Shown: positions 1 through 7,403 of the stretch, one piece after another
Numbering within the stretch: the first letter of the stretch is position 1
How the letters are laid out: the number at the start of each line of letters is the position of its first letter
Source: an uncultured Collinsella sp.
GTDB taxonomy: Bacteria > Actinomycetota > Coriobacteriia > Coriobacteriales > Coriobacteriaceae
Length of the DNA: 10,775 bases
Assembly: GCA_902494935.1 (NCBI GenBank)
Contig: CABUVH010000056.1
Location: 1-10,775, forward strand
Direction: 5' to 3'
Translations under genes and position numbers: made by a program
The notes under the pieces: model-generated
What the model was told of the DNA's origin: nothing
The model's database searches: none
What the model saw: only the letters and a program-made list of their open reading frames with translations

Positions 1-22
1 CCGAATCCCATGCACCGGGCCC

Positions 23-54
23 AAACAAAAACGGTCCCCTTGCGAGGACCGTTT
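23..54 (-). terminator. Intrinsic terminator of tRNA-Val
   Basis: Read on the minus strand, positions 54-46 and 37-29 form a perfect 9-bp stem (AAACGGTCC against its complement) with an 8-base loop, followed by a T-rich tail over 31-23 broken by one G. It begins about 10 bases after the CCA end of the tRNA, as expected for a single-gene tRNA transcript. Confidence 0.85.
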
Positions 55-63
55 CCAATTCGG

Positions 64-139
64 TGGTGGGCGATGAGGGATTCGAACCCCCAGCCTTGTG
101 CGTGTAAAGCACCTGCGCTAACCGTTGCGCCAATCGCCC
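64..139 (-). tRNA. tRNA-Val(UAC)
   Basis: A complete 76-base cloverleaf is readable on the minus strand. The acceptor arm is GGGCGAT (139-133) paired with ATCGCCC (74-68). The D stem is GCGC/GCGC. The anticodon stem GGTGC/GCACA has a 7-base loop TTTACAC (108-102), giving anticodon TAC at 106-104, which reads GUA and probably other Val codons. The T arm is GGGGG-TTCGAAT-CCCTC. Discriminator A67 is followed by an encoded CCA (66-64). The only mismatch seen is G27-A43 at the top of the anticodon stem, which is common and not evidence of decay. The gene is divergent from asnB and has its own terminator. Confidence 0.96.
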
Positions 140-149
140 GTGCGGAGAG

Positions 150-155
150 AGTATA
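150..155 (-). promoter_or_regulatory. -10 box of the tRNA-Val promoter
   Basis: The minus strand carries TATACT at 155-150, ending about 10 bases before the first base of the tRNA, a normal spacing for a stable-RNA promoter. No convincing -35 box is visible 16-18 bases upstream; the best hexamer (GGTGAA, 178-173) is a poor match. Confidence 0.5.
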
Positions 156-269
156 GCAAAACAATCGCCTCATTCACCTCATATCCATTAAAGGTAACTC
201 GCGCGTGTCACAGCGGAGCTGATTCAGTTGAGATTGCCTGAACATTCCGCCCCTCTTTACGCCCTCGGG

Positions 270-275
270 TATACT
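270..275 (+). promoter_or_regulatory. -10 box upstream of asnB
   Basis: TATACT lies 51 bases before the asnB start, predicting a start of transcription near 282 and a leader of about 45 bases. No good -35 is present at 16-19 bases; weak matches only. The leader is too short for a T-box or large riboswitch. The asnB ribosome binding site AGAGGGG is at 313-319, 7 bases before the ATG. Confidence 0.5.
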
Positions 276-326
276 CAAAAGCTACTGATTCGATTTGATG
301 CCCAGCAACAGCAGAGGGGATAGTAT

Positions 327-2207
327 ATGTGCGGTTTTGTCGGTTTTGTCGGTGGGACGGATAACCAATCCGAGGTGCTCACCAAGATGATGGACCGCAT
401 CGTCCATCGCGGTCCCGACATGGGCGGTCAGTTTATCGACGGCCGCGTTGCCCTCGGCTTCCGCCGCCTGTCGATCCTCGACCTGACCGAGTCCGGCGCT
501 CAGCCCATGGCCAATGAGGACGGCAGCGTCGTCATTGTCTTCAACGGCGAGATCTACAACTTCCAAGAACTCCGTTCCGAGCTCGAGGCCAAGGGCTACA
601 AGTTCCACTGCGGCGCCGACACCGAGAGCCTCCTGCACGGCTACGAGGAGTGGGGCGAGGCCGTACTCGATCGTCTGCGCGGTATGTACGCCTTCGTCAT
701 CTGGGACAAAAAGAAGAACAAGCTTTTTGGCGCCCGCGACATCTTTGGCATCAAGCCGCTCTACTACTATCCCATGGCCGATGCGGGCGACGGCGCTCCG
801 GGCGTGCTCTTTGGTTCCGAGATCAAGAGCTTCCTGGACTACCCGCACTTCCACAAGGCGGTCAACAAAAAGGCTCTGCGTCCGTACATGACGCTGCAGT
901 ATTCGGCGACTGAGGAGACCTTCTTCGAGGGTGTCTACAAGCTGCCGCCGGCGCACTACTTTACCGTCGATATCCCGACCGGCAAGATGAACATCGAGCG
1001 CTACTGGGATTGCGATTACTCTGCCGTCGAGAAGCCGTTCGAAGAGTATGTCGATGAGCTGGACGAGGTCGTGCACGAGAGCGTCGAGGCCCATCGCATC
1101 GCCGACGTCAAGGTCGCGTCGTTCCTCTCCGGTGGCGTCGACTCCAGCTACATCGCCGCTTGCCTCATGCCCGACAAGACCTTCTCGGTGGGCTTTGACT
1201 ACAAGAACTTCAACGAGACCAACTACGCCAAGGAGCTTTCCGATAAGCTCGGCGTCGAAAACGTTCGCAAGATGATTACCGCCGACGAGTTCTTCGGTGC
1301 GCTCGAGGACATCCAGTATCACATGGACGAGCCGCAGTCCAACCTGTCTTCCGTGCCGCTGTGGTTCTTGGCCGAGATGGCCCGCAAGGACGTCACCGTG
1401 GTGCTTTCGGGCGAAGGCGCCGACGAACTCTTTGGCGGCTACGCCTACTACGAGGATACGGTCCCGGTGCGCAAGTACAAAAAGATGGTGCCGCTGCCCG
1501 TCCGTCGCGCGCTCGGTAACCTGGCGCTGCATATGCCGTACTTCAAGGGACATAACTTCCTGGTCAAGGGTGCCGAGATCCCCGAGAAGTCGTTCCTGGG
1601 ACAGGCTCTGGTATGGCCGGAGCGCGAGGTCGACGGCGTGCTCAAGCCCGAGTACAACACCGGCGACGGCGCCTTCGAGCTTGCCGCTCCCATCTATGCG
1701 CGCGTGAAGGGTCAGCCCGAGCTGGTCAAGAAGCAGTACCTGGACATGAACATGTGGCTCCCGGGCGACATTCTGCTCAAGGCCGACAAGATGTGCATGG
1801 CACACTCACTGGAGCTGCGCGTGCCCTTCCTGGACCGCAAAGTCATGGAGTTCGCCGAGCACATTCCCGACCGCTACCGCATCAACGAGAACGGCAACAA
1901 ACAGGTACTCCGCCACGCTGCCAACAAGTCGCTGCCCGATGAGTGGGCCACCCGTCCCAAGGTGGGCTTCCCGGTGCCGATTGTCTACTGGCTGCGCGAG
2001 CAAAAGTGGTACGACTATGTCAAGGAGTACTTCACCGCGCCGTGGGCAAGCGAGTTCTTCAATACCGACGAGCTTATGCACCTGCTCGATCTGCACTTTG
2101 CGGGCAAGGGCGATTTCCAGCGCAAGATCTATACGCCGCTCGTGTTCCTAGTGTGGTACAAGCGCTTCTTTATCGACGAGGGCCAGCCTTCTGTTCAGGC
2201 TGCCTAG
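327..2207 (+). CDS. asnB: Asparagine synthetase (glutamine-hydrolysing), AsnB type
   Basis: Converts L-aspartate, glutamine and ATP to asparagine and glutamate in the cytoplasm. The 626-residue protein is full length for the B. subtilis AsnB/AsnO class. The N-terminal class II amidotransferase domain (about 1-215) starts MCGFVGFVG, so Cys2 becomes the N-terminal nucleophile after Met removal; glutamine-binding residues are visible in RRLSI (46-50), NGEIYNF (73-79) and ADTES (97-101). The synthetase domain holds the PP-loop SGGVDSS (268-274), which binds ATP, plus SGEGADELFGG (361-371) and the ELRVPFLD region (496-503). All key residues are intact. The start is fixed by Cys2 and a good ribosome binding site. 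It appears monocistronic: own -10 upstream, strong terminator downstream. A role in amidating cell-wall precursors, known for some AsnB homologues, cannot be excluded given the neighbouring Mur ligase. Confidence 0.96.
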   Translation: MCGFVGFVGGTDNQSEVLTKMMDRIVHRGPDMGGQFIDGRVALGFRRLSILDLTESGAQPMANEDGSVVIVFNGEIYNFQELRSELEAKGYKFHCGADTESLLHGYEEWGEAVLDRLRGMYAFVIWDKKKNKLFGARDIFGIKPLYYYPMADAGDGAPGVLFGSEIKSFLDYPHFHKAVNKKALRPYMTLQYSATEETFFEGVYKLPPAHYFTVDIPTGKMNIERYWDCDYSAVEKPFEEYVDELDEVVHESVEAHRIADVKVASFLSGGVDSSYIAACLMPDKTFSVGFDYKNFNETNYAKELSDKLGVENVRKMITADEFFGALEDIQYHMDEPQSNLSSVPLWFLAEMARKDVTVVLSGEGADELFGGYAYYEDTVPVRKYKKMVPLPVRRALGNLALHMPYFKGHNFLVKGAEIPEKSFLGQALVWPEREVDGVLKPEYNTGDGAFELAAPIYARVKGQPELVKKQYLDMNMWLPGDILLKADKMCMAHSLELRVPFLDRKVMEFAEHIPDRYRINENGNKQVLRHAANKSLPDEWATRPKVGFPVPIVYWLREQKWYDYVKEYFTAPWASEFFNTDELMHLLDLHFAGKGDFQRKIYTPLVFLVWYKRFFIDEGQPSVQAA

Positions 2208-2232
2208 CCTCGGCTTACGAACGCCTGCGCGT

Positions 2233-2257
2233 AACGGCTCCTCCGGGAGCCGTTTTT
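2233..2257 (+). terminator. Intrinsic terminator of asnB
   Basis: A perfect 9-bp stem, AACGGCTCC (2233-2241) with GGAGCCGTT (2246-2254), closes a TCCG loop of the very stable UNCG type and runs into TTTTT (2253-2257). It lies 26 bases after the asnB stop and separates asnB from the Mur ligase gene. Confidence 0.92.
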
Positions 2258-2275
2258 GCGCGAGCACGTTTCAGT

Positions 2276-2281
2276 TACTAT
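2276..2281 (+). promoter_or_regulatory. Possible -10 box of the Mur ligase gene
   Basis: TACTAT lies 38 bases before the ATG at 2320, just after the asnB terminator. The -35 would fall in the terminator T-tract (TTTTTG at 2253-2258, 17-base spacer) and is weak. A promoter is expected here because the upstream terminator is strong, but the box itself is only moderately supported. Confidence 0.4.
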
Positions 2282-2319
2282 GAAAACCGTCCCTGCCAAA
2301 TGGCTGAGAAAGGTGAAAG

Positions 2320-3882
2320 ATGCACCATTCGGATTCCGCGACCGTGACCACGGTCGATACGCTTGCCAAGCTTCTCGATGTGTGCGGCGAGCTGCGCGCA
2401 TCAGAGCAGGTTGACGAGCGTGCCGTGACCGGTTGCTCGTTTGATTCGCGCGCGGTCTCGGCAGGTGACGTGTTCTTCTGTAAAGGTGCTGCCTTTAAGC
2501 CCGCGTTTTTGAGCATGGCGCTCGATGCGGGCGCCGTCGCATTTGTGTGCGAGGAGTCACTGGTCGAGTCTCTGGAGCCGCTGGCGCAGGAGAGCGGTGC
2601 TGCGATGCTGGTTGTTGATAGTGTTCGCACGGCCATGGCCCTGCTGCCGCCGGAGGTCTACGACCGTCCCGACCACGACGTCAAGATCGTGGGCATCACC
2701 GGCACCAAGGGAAAGACCACGGCCGCTTTTATGCTCCAGTCCATCATCAGGGCGGCGGGCGAGTCCTGCGGTATGATCGGCTCGGTGAGTACCGACGATG
2801 GCATCGAGTGCTACGAGAGCACCAATACTACGCCCGAGGCCCCCGAGGTCTGGCGCCATATCGCCAACTGCCGCACGTCCGGTCGCCAGTCCATGGTCAT
2901 GGAGGTCTCGAGCCAGGCGCTCAAGTACCAACGCGTCGAGAATCTGCCGTTTGACGTGGCGTGCTTCCTCAACATCGGCCGCGACCACATCTCGCCGATC
3001 GAGCACCCGACCTTCGAGGATTATTTTGAGAGCAAACTCAGGATCTTTGACCAGGCAAAGACTGCCGTGGTGAATCTGGGCACCGAAGAGGTCGACCGTG
3101 TGCTGGAGGCAGCGTCGACGGCCGAGCGCTTGGTGGCCGTTGGCGTCGAGCATCCCGAGGCAAGCCTGTGGGCGAGCGATGTACGCATGGTCGGCTTTAG
3201 CATCGAGTTCAACTTGCATGGCCTGTGCGCCGACGAGCCCGAGGCGGGGGAGAAGGTCCTGCTGGGTATCGCGGGCGACTTTAACGTGGAAAACGCGCTG
3301 GTCGCTATCGCCGCCGCGCGCGAGATCGGCATCGGTATCGATGCCATCAAGAAGGGTCTCTCCAAGCTGCGCGTGCCGGGCCGCATGGAGGTTGTGGAGT
3401 CGAAGGACGGTCGCGTGATTTGCGTCGTCGACTACGCGCACAACCAGCTTTCGTTCCGCTCACTTTTCTCGTCGGTGAAGCGCGCGTTTCCCGCCAGCCC
3501 GGTCATCGCAGTGTTTGGCGCTGCCGGCGGCAAGGCTCAGGAGCGCCGCGAGCAGCTTCCGCGCGAGGCCGCACCATATTCCGACCTGATGATCTTTGCC
3601 AATGAGGACCCGGCTCACGAGGACCCGATGAAGGTCTGTCGCGAGCTTGCCGAACATGTTCCCGACGATACGCCGAACAAGATCATCCTCGATCGCGAAG
3701 CCGCTGTGCATGCGGCGTTCAAGGCGGCGCGCGAGGAGTACGTCAACCCCGATGCTCCCACCATTGTCTTGCTGCTGGCAAAGGGTGACGAGGAGCTCAT
3801 GCACGTGGGCGACGAGTTCGTGCCCATCGAGAGCGACCTTTCGTTGGCCAATCGCCTGATCGATGTTACCCAGTTTGACTAA
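2320..3882 (+). CDS. murE: MurE-family UDP-N-acetylmuramyl-tripeptide synthetase, probably not DAP-adding
   Basis: An ATP-dependent cytoplasmic Mur ligase expected to add the third residue to UDP-MurNAc-L-Ala-D-Glu. The 520 residues show the three-domain order: N-terminal UDP-binding domain (about 1-115, with FDSRAVSAGDVFF at 41-53), central ATPase with GITGTKGKTT (125-134), TNTTPEAPEVW (168-178), MEVSSQAL (194-201) and K239 in FESKLRIF, the likely carbamylated lysine; then the C-terminal domain with VPGRMEVV (352-359) and DYAHNQLSF (371-379). DAP-adding MurE has DNPR at the amino-acid site; here the corresponding stretch is NEDPAHEDP (428-436), with Ala432 where Arg binds DAP, and AKGDEE (487-492) replaces the usual GKGHE. 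By analogy with Lys-adding enzymes, which have DNPA, the third residue is probably L-Lys, L-Orn or similar. The ribosome binding site GAGAAAGGTG (2306-2315) is only 4 bases from the ATG. It stands alone, outside a division/wall cluster, so a second paralogue elsewhere is possible. Confidence 0.88.
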   Translation: MHHSDSATVTTVDTLAKLLDVCGELRASEQVDERAVTGCSFDSRAVSAGDVFFCKGAAFKPAFLSMALDAGAVAFVCEESLVESLEPLAQESGAAMLVVDSVRTAMALLPPEVYDRPDHDVKIVGITGTKGKTTAAFMLQSIIRAAGESCGMIGSVSTDDGIECYESTNTTPEAPEVWRHIANCRTSGRQSMVMEVSSQALKYQRVENLPFDVACFLNIGRDHISPIEHPTFEDYFESKLRIFDQAKTAVVNLGTEEVDRVLEAASTAERLVAVGVEHPEASLWASDVRMVGFSIEFNLHGLCADEPEAGEKVLLGIAGDFNVENALVAIAAAREIGIGIDAIKKGLSKLRVPGRMEVVESKDGRVICVVDYAHNQLSFRSLFSSVKRAFPASPVIAVFGAAGGKAQERREQLPREAAPYSDLMIFANEDPAHEDPMKVCRELAEHVPDDTPNKIILDREAAVHAAFKAAREEYVNPDAPTIVLLLAKGDEELMHVGDEFVPIESDLSLANRLIDVTQFD

Positions 3883-3891
3883 TGAACCATG

Positions 3892-3924
3892 ATGGCGGCG
3901 GCGCCCTGAGTGCGCTGTCGCCAT
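3892..3924 (+). other. GC-rich stem-loop after the Mur ligase gene
   Basis: ATGGCG (3892-3897) pairs with CGCCAT (3919-3924), and inside it GGCGC (3900-3904) pairs with GCGCT (3912-3916, one G-U) around a 7-base loop. No T-tract follows on either strand, so it is not a standard intrinsic terminator. It begins 10 bases after the stop codon and could protect the 3' end or act with Rho. The rest of the 107-base gap before the HAD gene shows no clear promoter. Confidence 0.45.
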
Positions 3925-3989
3925 AAGCGTGTTCCCTCAATCAAAACATGCCGTCCAAGTCCAAACCCTTCTACGTAAACGGAGTAACC

Positions 3990-4901
3990 ATGTCCCACAA
4001 CACCCTGCCGACCGTTGCCGAGCTTTCGGGCGAGATGCGCGAGCGCTTGGCCAAGGTCAAGTACGTCTTTACCGACCTGGATGCCACGATGCTCGCACCC
4101 GGCTCGTGCGTGCTGCGCGACAACGACGGCAACCCCTCGACCAAACTCGTCGAGGCCGTCGTGGCGCTCGCTCGCGCTGGTATTCAGGTGGTTCCCACCT
4201 CGGGCCGCAACCGTACCATGATCCACGAGGACGCGCGCGTGCTCGGCCTCAACTCCTACATTGGTGAGATGGGCGGCCTGGTCATGTACGACCTCAAAGC
4301 CAACGATTGGGAGTATCTGACCGGCGACATGCCCTACGACCCCTCTTGCGGCCTCACGCCGCACCAGGTGATCGAGCAGACCGGCGTGTGCGAGAAGATC
4401 CTCGCCCGCTGGCCGCACAAGATCGAGTATCACAACGACATGTCGACCGGCTACAAATACCGTGAGGTCACCGTCGGTATGCGCGGCGATGTGCCCGACG
4501 ATGAGGTTCAGGCCATCCTGGACGAGGCCGGCTGCGGTCTGATCTGGGCTTGCAACGGCCATCTGACTCACCTGTCCAAGCCGACGACGCTCGAGCTCGA
4601 TCGCGTCGAGGACGGTCGCGCATTCAACATCAACCCCGCGGGCCTCAACAAAGGCGTCGCCATTGCGCGCTTCTGCGAGCACCTGGGGATCGAGCGCGAG
4701 GAGACGCTCGCGCTCGGCGACTCCGAGTCCGACTTCTACATGGCCGATCACGTGGGCACGTTCTGCTTGGTCGAGAATGGCCTGACGAGCGCCGGCGCGC
4801 CCGAGTTCCTGGCTGCTTGCGAGAACGCTTTCGTTACGCGCGGCAAAATTGTCGACGGTTGGGCGGCGACGGCAGAGCTGCTGGTCGCGGCGCGTTCGTA
4901 G
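3990..4901 (+). CDS. HAD-superfamily hydrolase (Cof/type IIB-like phosphatase)
   Basis: A probable cytoplasmic phosphatase of the haloacid dehalogenase superfamily, 303 residues. All four HAD motifs are visible: motif I FTDLDATM (27-34; Asp29 predicted nucleophile, Asp31 acid/base), motif II PTSGRN (69-74), motif III Lys221 in LNKGVA, and motif IV GDSESDF (243-249; Asp244 and Asp248 for Mg). The cap lies between motifs II and III, the type II position. Two motifs differ from the usual form: DLDAT for DLDGT and GDSESD for GDSxND. I chose ATG 3990 over an in-frame ATG at 3948 because GGAG (3981-3984) is correctly spaced at 5 bases and the extra residues do not look conserved. The substrate cannot be told from sequence; sugar phosphates or phosphoglycolate are typical of the group. 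It sits 51 bases upstream of murI. Confidence 0.85.
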   Translation: MSHNTLPTVAELSGEMRERLAKVKYVFTDLDATMLAPGSCVLRDNDGNPSTKLVEAVVALARAGIQVVPTSGRNRTMIHEDARVLGLNSYIGEMGGLVMYDLKANDWEYLTGDMPYDPSCGLTPHQVIEQTGVCEKILARWPHKIEYHNDMSTGYKYREVTVGMRGDVPDDEVQAILDEAGCGLIWACNGHLTHLSKPTTLELDRVEDGRAFNINPAGLNKGVAIARFCEHLGIEREETLALGDSESDFYMADHVGTFCLVENGLTSAGAPEFLAACENAFVTRGKIVDGWAATAELLVAARS

Positions 4902-4952
4902 CGCGGCGTCGCCGCACTTGGACATGTCTTTTCGAGAGAGACTGGTGAGGTA

Positions 4953-5837
4953 ATGTCCGATATCGAGAATTCGGCAGGTGATACGCGCCCGATTGGCGTG
5001 TTCGATTCTGGTTTGGGCGGTCTGACGGTTGCGCGCGCGATTGCGACGGCGCTGCCGCACGAGTCCGTCTACTACTTTGGCGACACCAAGCGCTGCCCCT
5101 ACGGCACGCGCACCGAGGATGAGGTGCGCTCGTTTGCGTTGCAGGCGGGTCGTTGGCTTTCGAAGCACGACGTCAAGATTATGGTCATCGCCTGCAACAC
5201 GGCGACCGCTGCGGCCTTGCGTCTGGCCCAGCAGGTGCTCGACGTTCCCGTGATCGGTGTGATCGCGCCGGGTGCCCGTGCGGCAATCAACAGCACGCGT
5301 ACGCGTCGCGTGGGCGTGCTCGCCACCAACCTCACCATTCGCTCGGGCGCCTATACGCGCGCCATTCAGGACCTGGATGCCGGCGTCGATGTATACGGCT
5401 GTCCAGCCTCGAGCTTTGTCGAGGTTGTCGAACACGAGCTCGCCTCGGGTGCACATCTGCAGGAACAGTGGCTTGAGAACGAGGACATCTTCGATACGCC
5501 TGCCGTGCGTGCGCTGGTGGGTGCCACGGTTGAGCCGCTGCGCGACCACGGTATCGATACCGTGGTGCTCGGCTGTACGCATTTTCCGCTGTTGGTGGGA
5601 CCTATCCGCCATGCGCTGGGGCCTGGGGTGCGCGTCGTGAGTTCCGCCGAGGAGACCACACGCGAGCTGACCGATATCCTCACGCGCCGCGAACAGCTGG
5701 CGGGCGACGCCGCCGAGCCGCAGCATCGTTTTGCCACGACGGCCGATAACATTGCCGAGTTTGCGGTGGCGGGCAGCTTTATCTTTGGTCAGCCGCTCAA
5801 GAGCATCGAACATATCGATATCGATGAGCTGAAATAG
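4953..5837 (+). CDS. murI: Glutamate racemase
   Basis: Interconverts L- and D-glutamate without a cofactor, supplying D-Glu to MurD for peptidoglycan. The 294 residues include an N-terminal extension of about 12 residues, then GVFDSGLGGLTV (15-26; Asp18 and Ser19), CPYGTRT (48-54), the first catalytic cysteine in ACNTA (Cys81), GVIAPGAR (102-109), and the second in LGCTHFPLL (Cys208, with His210). Both cysteines of the two-base mechanism are present. The ATG is preceded by GTGAGG (4945-4950) only 2 bases away; GAGAGAG further upstream (4934-4940) is distant, so initiation may be modest or a later start may be used, though no better candidate precedes the conserved FDSGLGG. Neighbours rph and rdgB follow in the order seen in many Actinobacteria. 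Confidence 0.95.
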   Translation: MSDIENSAGDTRPIGVFDSGLGGLTVARAIATALPHESVYYFGDTKRCPYGTRTEDEVRSFALQAGRWLSKHDVKIMVIACNTATAAALRLAQQVLDVPVIGVIAPGARAAINSTRTRRVGVLATNLTIRSGAYTRAIQDLDAGVDVYGCPASSFVEVVEHELASGAHLQEQWLENEDIFDTPAVRALVGATVEPLRDHGIDTVVLGCTHFPLLVGPIRHALGPGVRVVSSAEETTRELTDILTRREQLAGDAAEPQHRFATTADNIAEFAVAGSFIFGQPLKSIEHIDIDELK

Positions 5838-5874
5838 ATGTAAGGCAGCTGCCAGAGCCTTCGCCACATCTTTT
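5837..5874 (+). terminator. Bulged hairpin with T-tract between murI and rph
   Basis: GATGT (5837-5841) pairs with ACATC (5866-5870), and AAGGC (5842-5846) pairs with GCCTT (5857-5861); a 4-base bulge (CGCC) lies on the 3' side and TTTT (5871-5874) follows. It looks like a weak or partial terminator that may lower read-through from murI to rph. The bulge and short T-run make this uncertain. Confidence 0.35.
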
Positions 5875-5891
5875 GCCGAAAGGATATTTCT

Positions 5892-6617
5892 ATGGAGTAC
5901 ATGCAGGTCAACCGCGCCAACGGCCGCGCCGCCGATGAGCTGCGCCCCATCAAGCTTACTCGCGGCGTCATGAAGCACGCCCACGGTTCGTGCCTGGCCG
6001 AGTTTGGCGATACGCGCGTGCTGTGCGCTGCCACCATCGAGGAGGGCGTGCCGGGCTGGCGCAAGGGCGCCAAGGCCGGTTGGGTAACGGCGGAGTATGC
6101 CATGCTGCCGGCATCGACCGGCAAGCGCTGCAAGCGCGAGCACGCCAACCGCAAGGGTCGCTCCATGGAGATCGAGCGCCTTATCGGCCGTAGCCTGCGC
6201 ACCGTCGTCAACATGAAGGCGCTCGGCGAGTATACCGTCACCGTCGACTGCGACGTGATTCAGGCAGACGGCGGCACGCGAACGGCGAGCATTACCGGCG
6301 CCTGGGTGGCACTGCACGACGCCCTTGCCATGTGGGTCGAGGCGGGTAAGCTCGAGCGCATCCCGCTCACGGGCCAGGTCGCCGCGATTTCCATGGGAGT
6401 TGTCGACGGCAACACCCTGCTCGACCTGGATTATTCCGAGGACAGTCACGCCGAGGTCGACATGAACCTTGTCGCCACCGATACCGGTGAGATGATCGAG
6501 CTCCAGGGCACTGGTGAGCAGGCGCCCTTCGACCGCAAGCGCCTCAATGCCCTGCTCGATTTGGGCGACAAGGGCATTGCCGAGCTCATCGAGCTCCAGC
6601 GCCAAGCCCTCGCCTAA
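5892..6617 (+). CDS. rph: Ribonuclease PH
   Basis: A phosphate-dependent 3'-5' exoribonuclease that trims tRNA precursors and other structured RNAs, normally as a ring-shaped hexamer in the cytoplasm. The 241 residues match the usual length of about 240. Recognisable family segments are HGSCLAEFGDTRVLC (31-45), GWVTAEYAMLP (63-73), RSMEIERLIGRSLR (90-103), ADGGTRTASITGA (125-137; GGTR is the phosphate-binding stretch), LDYSEDSHAEVDMN (179-192, with the conserved acidic residues) and ELQGTGEQAPF (203-213). GAAAGGA (5878-5884) lies about 7 bases before ATG 5892; an in-frame ATG three codons later is less likely. The stop codon overlaps the base of the downstream terminator stem. Confidence 0.96.
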   Translation: MEYMQVNRANGRAADELRPIKLTRGVMKHAHGSCLAEFGDTRVLCAATIEEGVPGWRKGAKAGWVTAEYAMLPASTGKRCKREHANRKGRSMEIERLIGRSLRTVVNMKALGEYTVTVDCDVIQADGGTRTASITGAWVALHDALAMWVEAGKLERIPLTGQVAAISMGVVDGNTLLDLDYSEDSHAEVDMNLVATDTGEMIELQGTGEQAPFDRKRLNALLDLGDKGIAELIELQRQALA

Positions 6618-6652
6618 CCTGCCAAAAAGGGATGTTAATTTTGGCAGGTTTT
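6616..6652 (+). terminator. Terminator-like hairpin after rph
   Basis: A perfect 12-bp stem, AACCTGCCAAAA (6616-6627) with TTTTGGCAGGTT (6639-6650), has an 11-base loop and runs into TTTTAT. The stem starts inside the rph stop codon. It probably ends the murI-rph transcript; the 106 bases from here to rdgB hold a TATAAG hexamer (6672-6677) that could be a -10 box, without a good -35. Confidence 0.72.
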
Positions 6653-6758
6653 ATCTGCGAAAACGACGAAGTATAAGACTGCCGTTGATTGAGAGGGGAG
6701 AGGCGGAGGCCCTCGTCGCCCTCGGCGCGGCATTGCTATAGAGACAAGGAGACCACTC

Positions 6759-7400
6759 ATGGCACTTGAGAAGATCGACATCGACACCCTCGACCCGGCG
6801 GCGACCATTGTCGTGGCAACGGGCAACGCCCATAAGCTCACCGAGATCGAGGCCATTTTGGGCAAGGTCATGCCCGAGGTTCGCTTTGTGGCGCTCGGCC
6901 AGCTGGGTGATTTTGAGGATCCCGAGGAAAACGGCACGACGTTTTTGGAGAACGCCATCATCAAGGCCCAAGCCGCGGTTGAGGAGACGGGCCTTATGGC
7001 CATTGCCGACGATTCGGGCTTGGTCGTTGATGCCCTGGACGGCGAGCCTGGCGTGTATAGCGCGCGCTATGCGGGCGTGCACGGCGACGATGCCGCCAAC
7101 AACGCCAAGCTGCTCGTGAATCTGGAGGGCGTGGCAGACGAGGATCGCACTGCACGCTTTATGAGCGTCGTCGCGCTCATCGACACGGACGGCCTGGTCA
7201 CCTATGGTGAGGGCACCTGCGAGGGCGTTATCGCGCACGAGGGCCGCGGCGATCACGGCTTTGGCTACGACCCGCTGTTCCTGCCGGTCGATACGCCGGG
7301 CAAGACTATGGCCGAGCTCACGGCGGACGAGAAGAACGCCATCAGCCATCGATTCCATGCGCTCGAGCATCTGTCCGCCAAGCTGACGGGCGAGGAGTAG
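6759..7400 (+). CDS. rdgB: XTP/dITP diphosphatase (RdgB/HAM1 family)
   Basis: Hydrolyses non-canonical purine nucleoside triphosphates (XTP, ITP, dITP) to the monophosphate and pyrophosphate, keeping deaminated purines out of DNA and RNA. The 213 residues are slightly longer than the usual 195-205, because about 15 residues precede the conserved core. Core motifs: ATGNAHKLTEI (20-30; substrate-binding start), AIADDSGLVVDAL (81-93; Asp84/Asp85 at the metal and catalytic site), GVYSARYAG (98-106), GHGFGYDPLF equivalent DHGFGYDPLF (165-174) and ISHRFHAL (195-202). The ribosome binding site AAGGAGA (6746-6752) is 6 bases before the ATG. It follows rph as in many Actinobacteria and is probably translated from the same mRNA as dtd, 3 bases downstream. 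Confidence 0.95.
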   Translation: MALEKIDIDTLDPAATIVVATGNAHKLTEIEAILGKVMPEVRFVALGQLGDFEDPEENGTTFLENAIIKAQAAVEETGLMAIADDSGLVVDALDGEPGVYSARYAGVHGDDAANNAKLLVNLEGVADEDRTARFMSVVALIDTDGLVTYGEGTCEGVIAHEGRGDHGFGYDPLFLPVDTPGKTMAELTADEKNAISHRFHALEHLSAKLTGEE

Positions 7401-7403
7401 GCC

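Noticed and set aside
223..242. Short dyad TTCAG-N10-CTGAA upstream of asnB
   Set aside because: 5-bp arms with a 10-base gap are expected often by chance, and it lies about 50 bases before the predicted transcription start without other support.
282..326. Possible T-box or riboswitch in the asnB leader
   Set aside because: The predicted leader is only about 45 bases, too short, and no T-box sequence is present.
282..1805. A 507-codon minus-strand open frame opposite asnB
   Set aside because: Same antisense effect of GC-rich codon use; its product has no recognisable motif and it runs through the asnB promoter region.
2557..3441. A 294-codon minus-strand open frame opposite the Mur ligase
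   Set aside because: Shadow of the sense gene; no domain and no ribosome binding site supporting it.
3948..3989. Upstream ATG for the HAD gene
   Set aside because: No ribosome binding site before it, whereas GGAG precedes ATG 3990 at a good distance.
4903..4915. Small hairpin GCGGC-GTC-GCCGC after the HAD gene
   Set aside because: Only 5 bp with no T-tract directly after it; common by chance in GC-rich DNA.
3879..6605. A 908-codon open frame on the minus strand across the HAD, murI and rph genes
   Set aside because: The three sense genes happen to lie in the same frame, and their GC-rich codons rarely make stop codons in this antisense frame. The translation shows no known domain, and it overlaps three well-supported genes.
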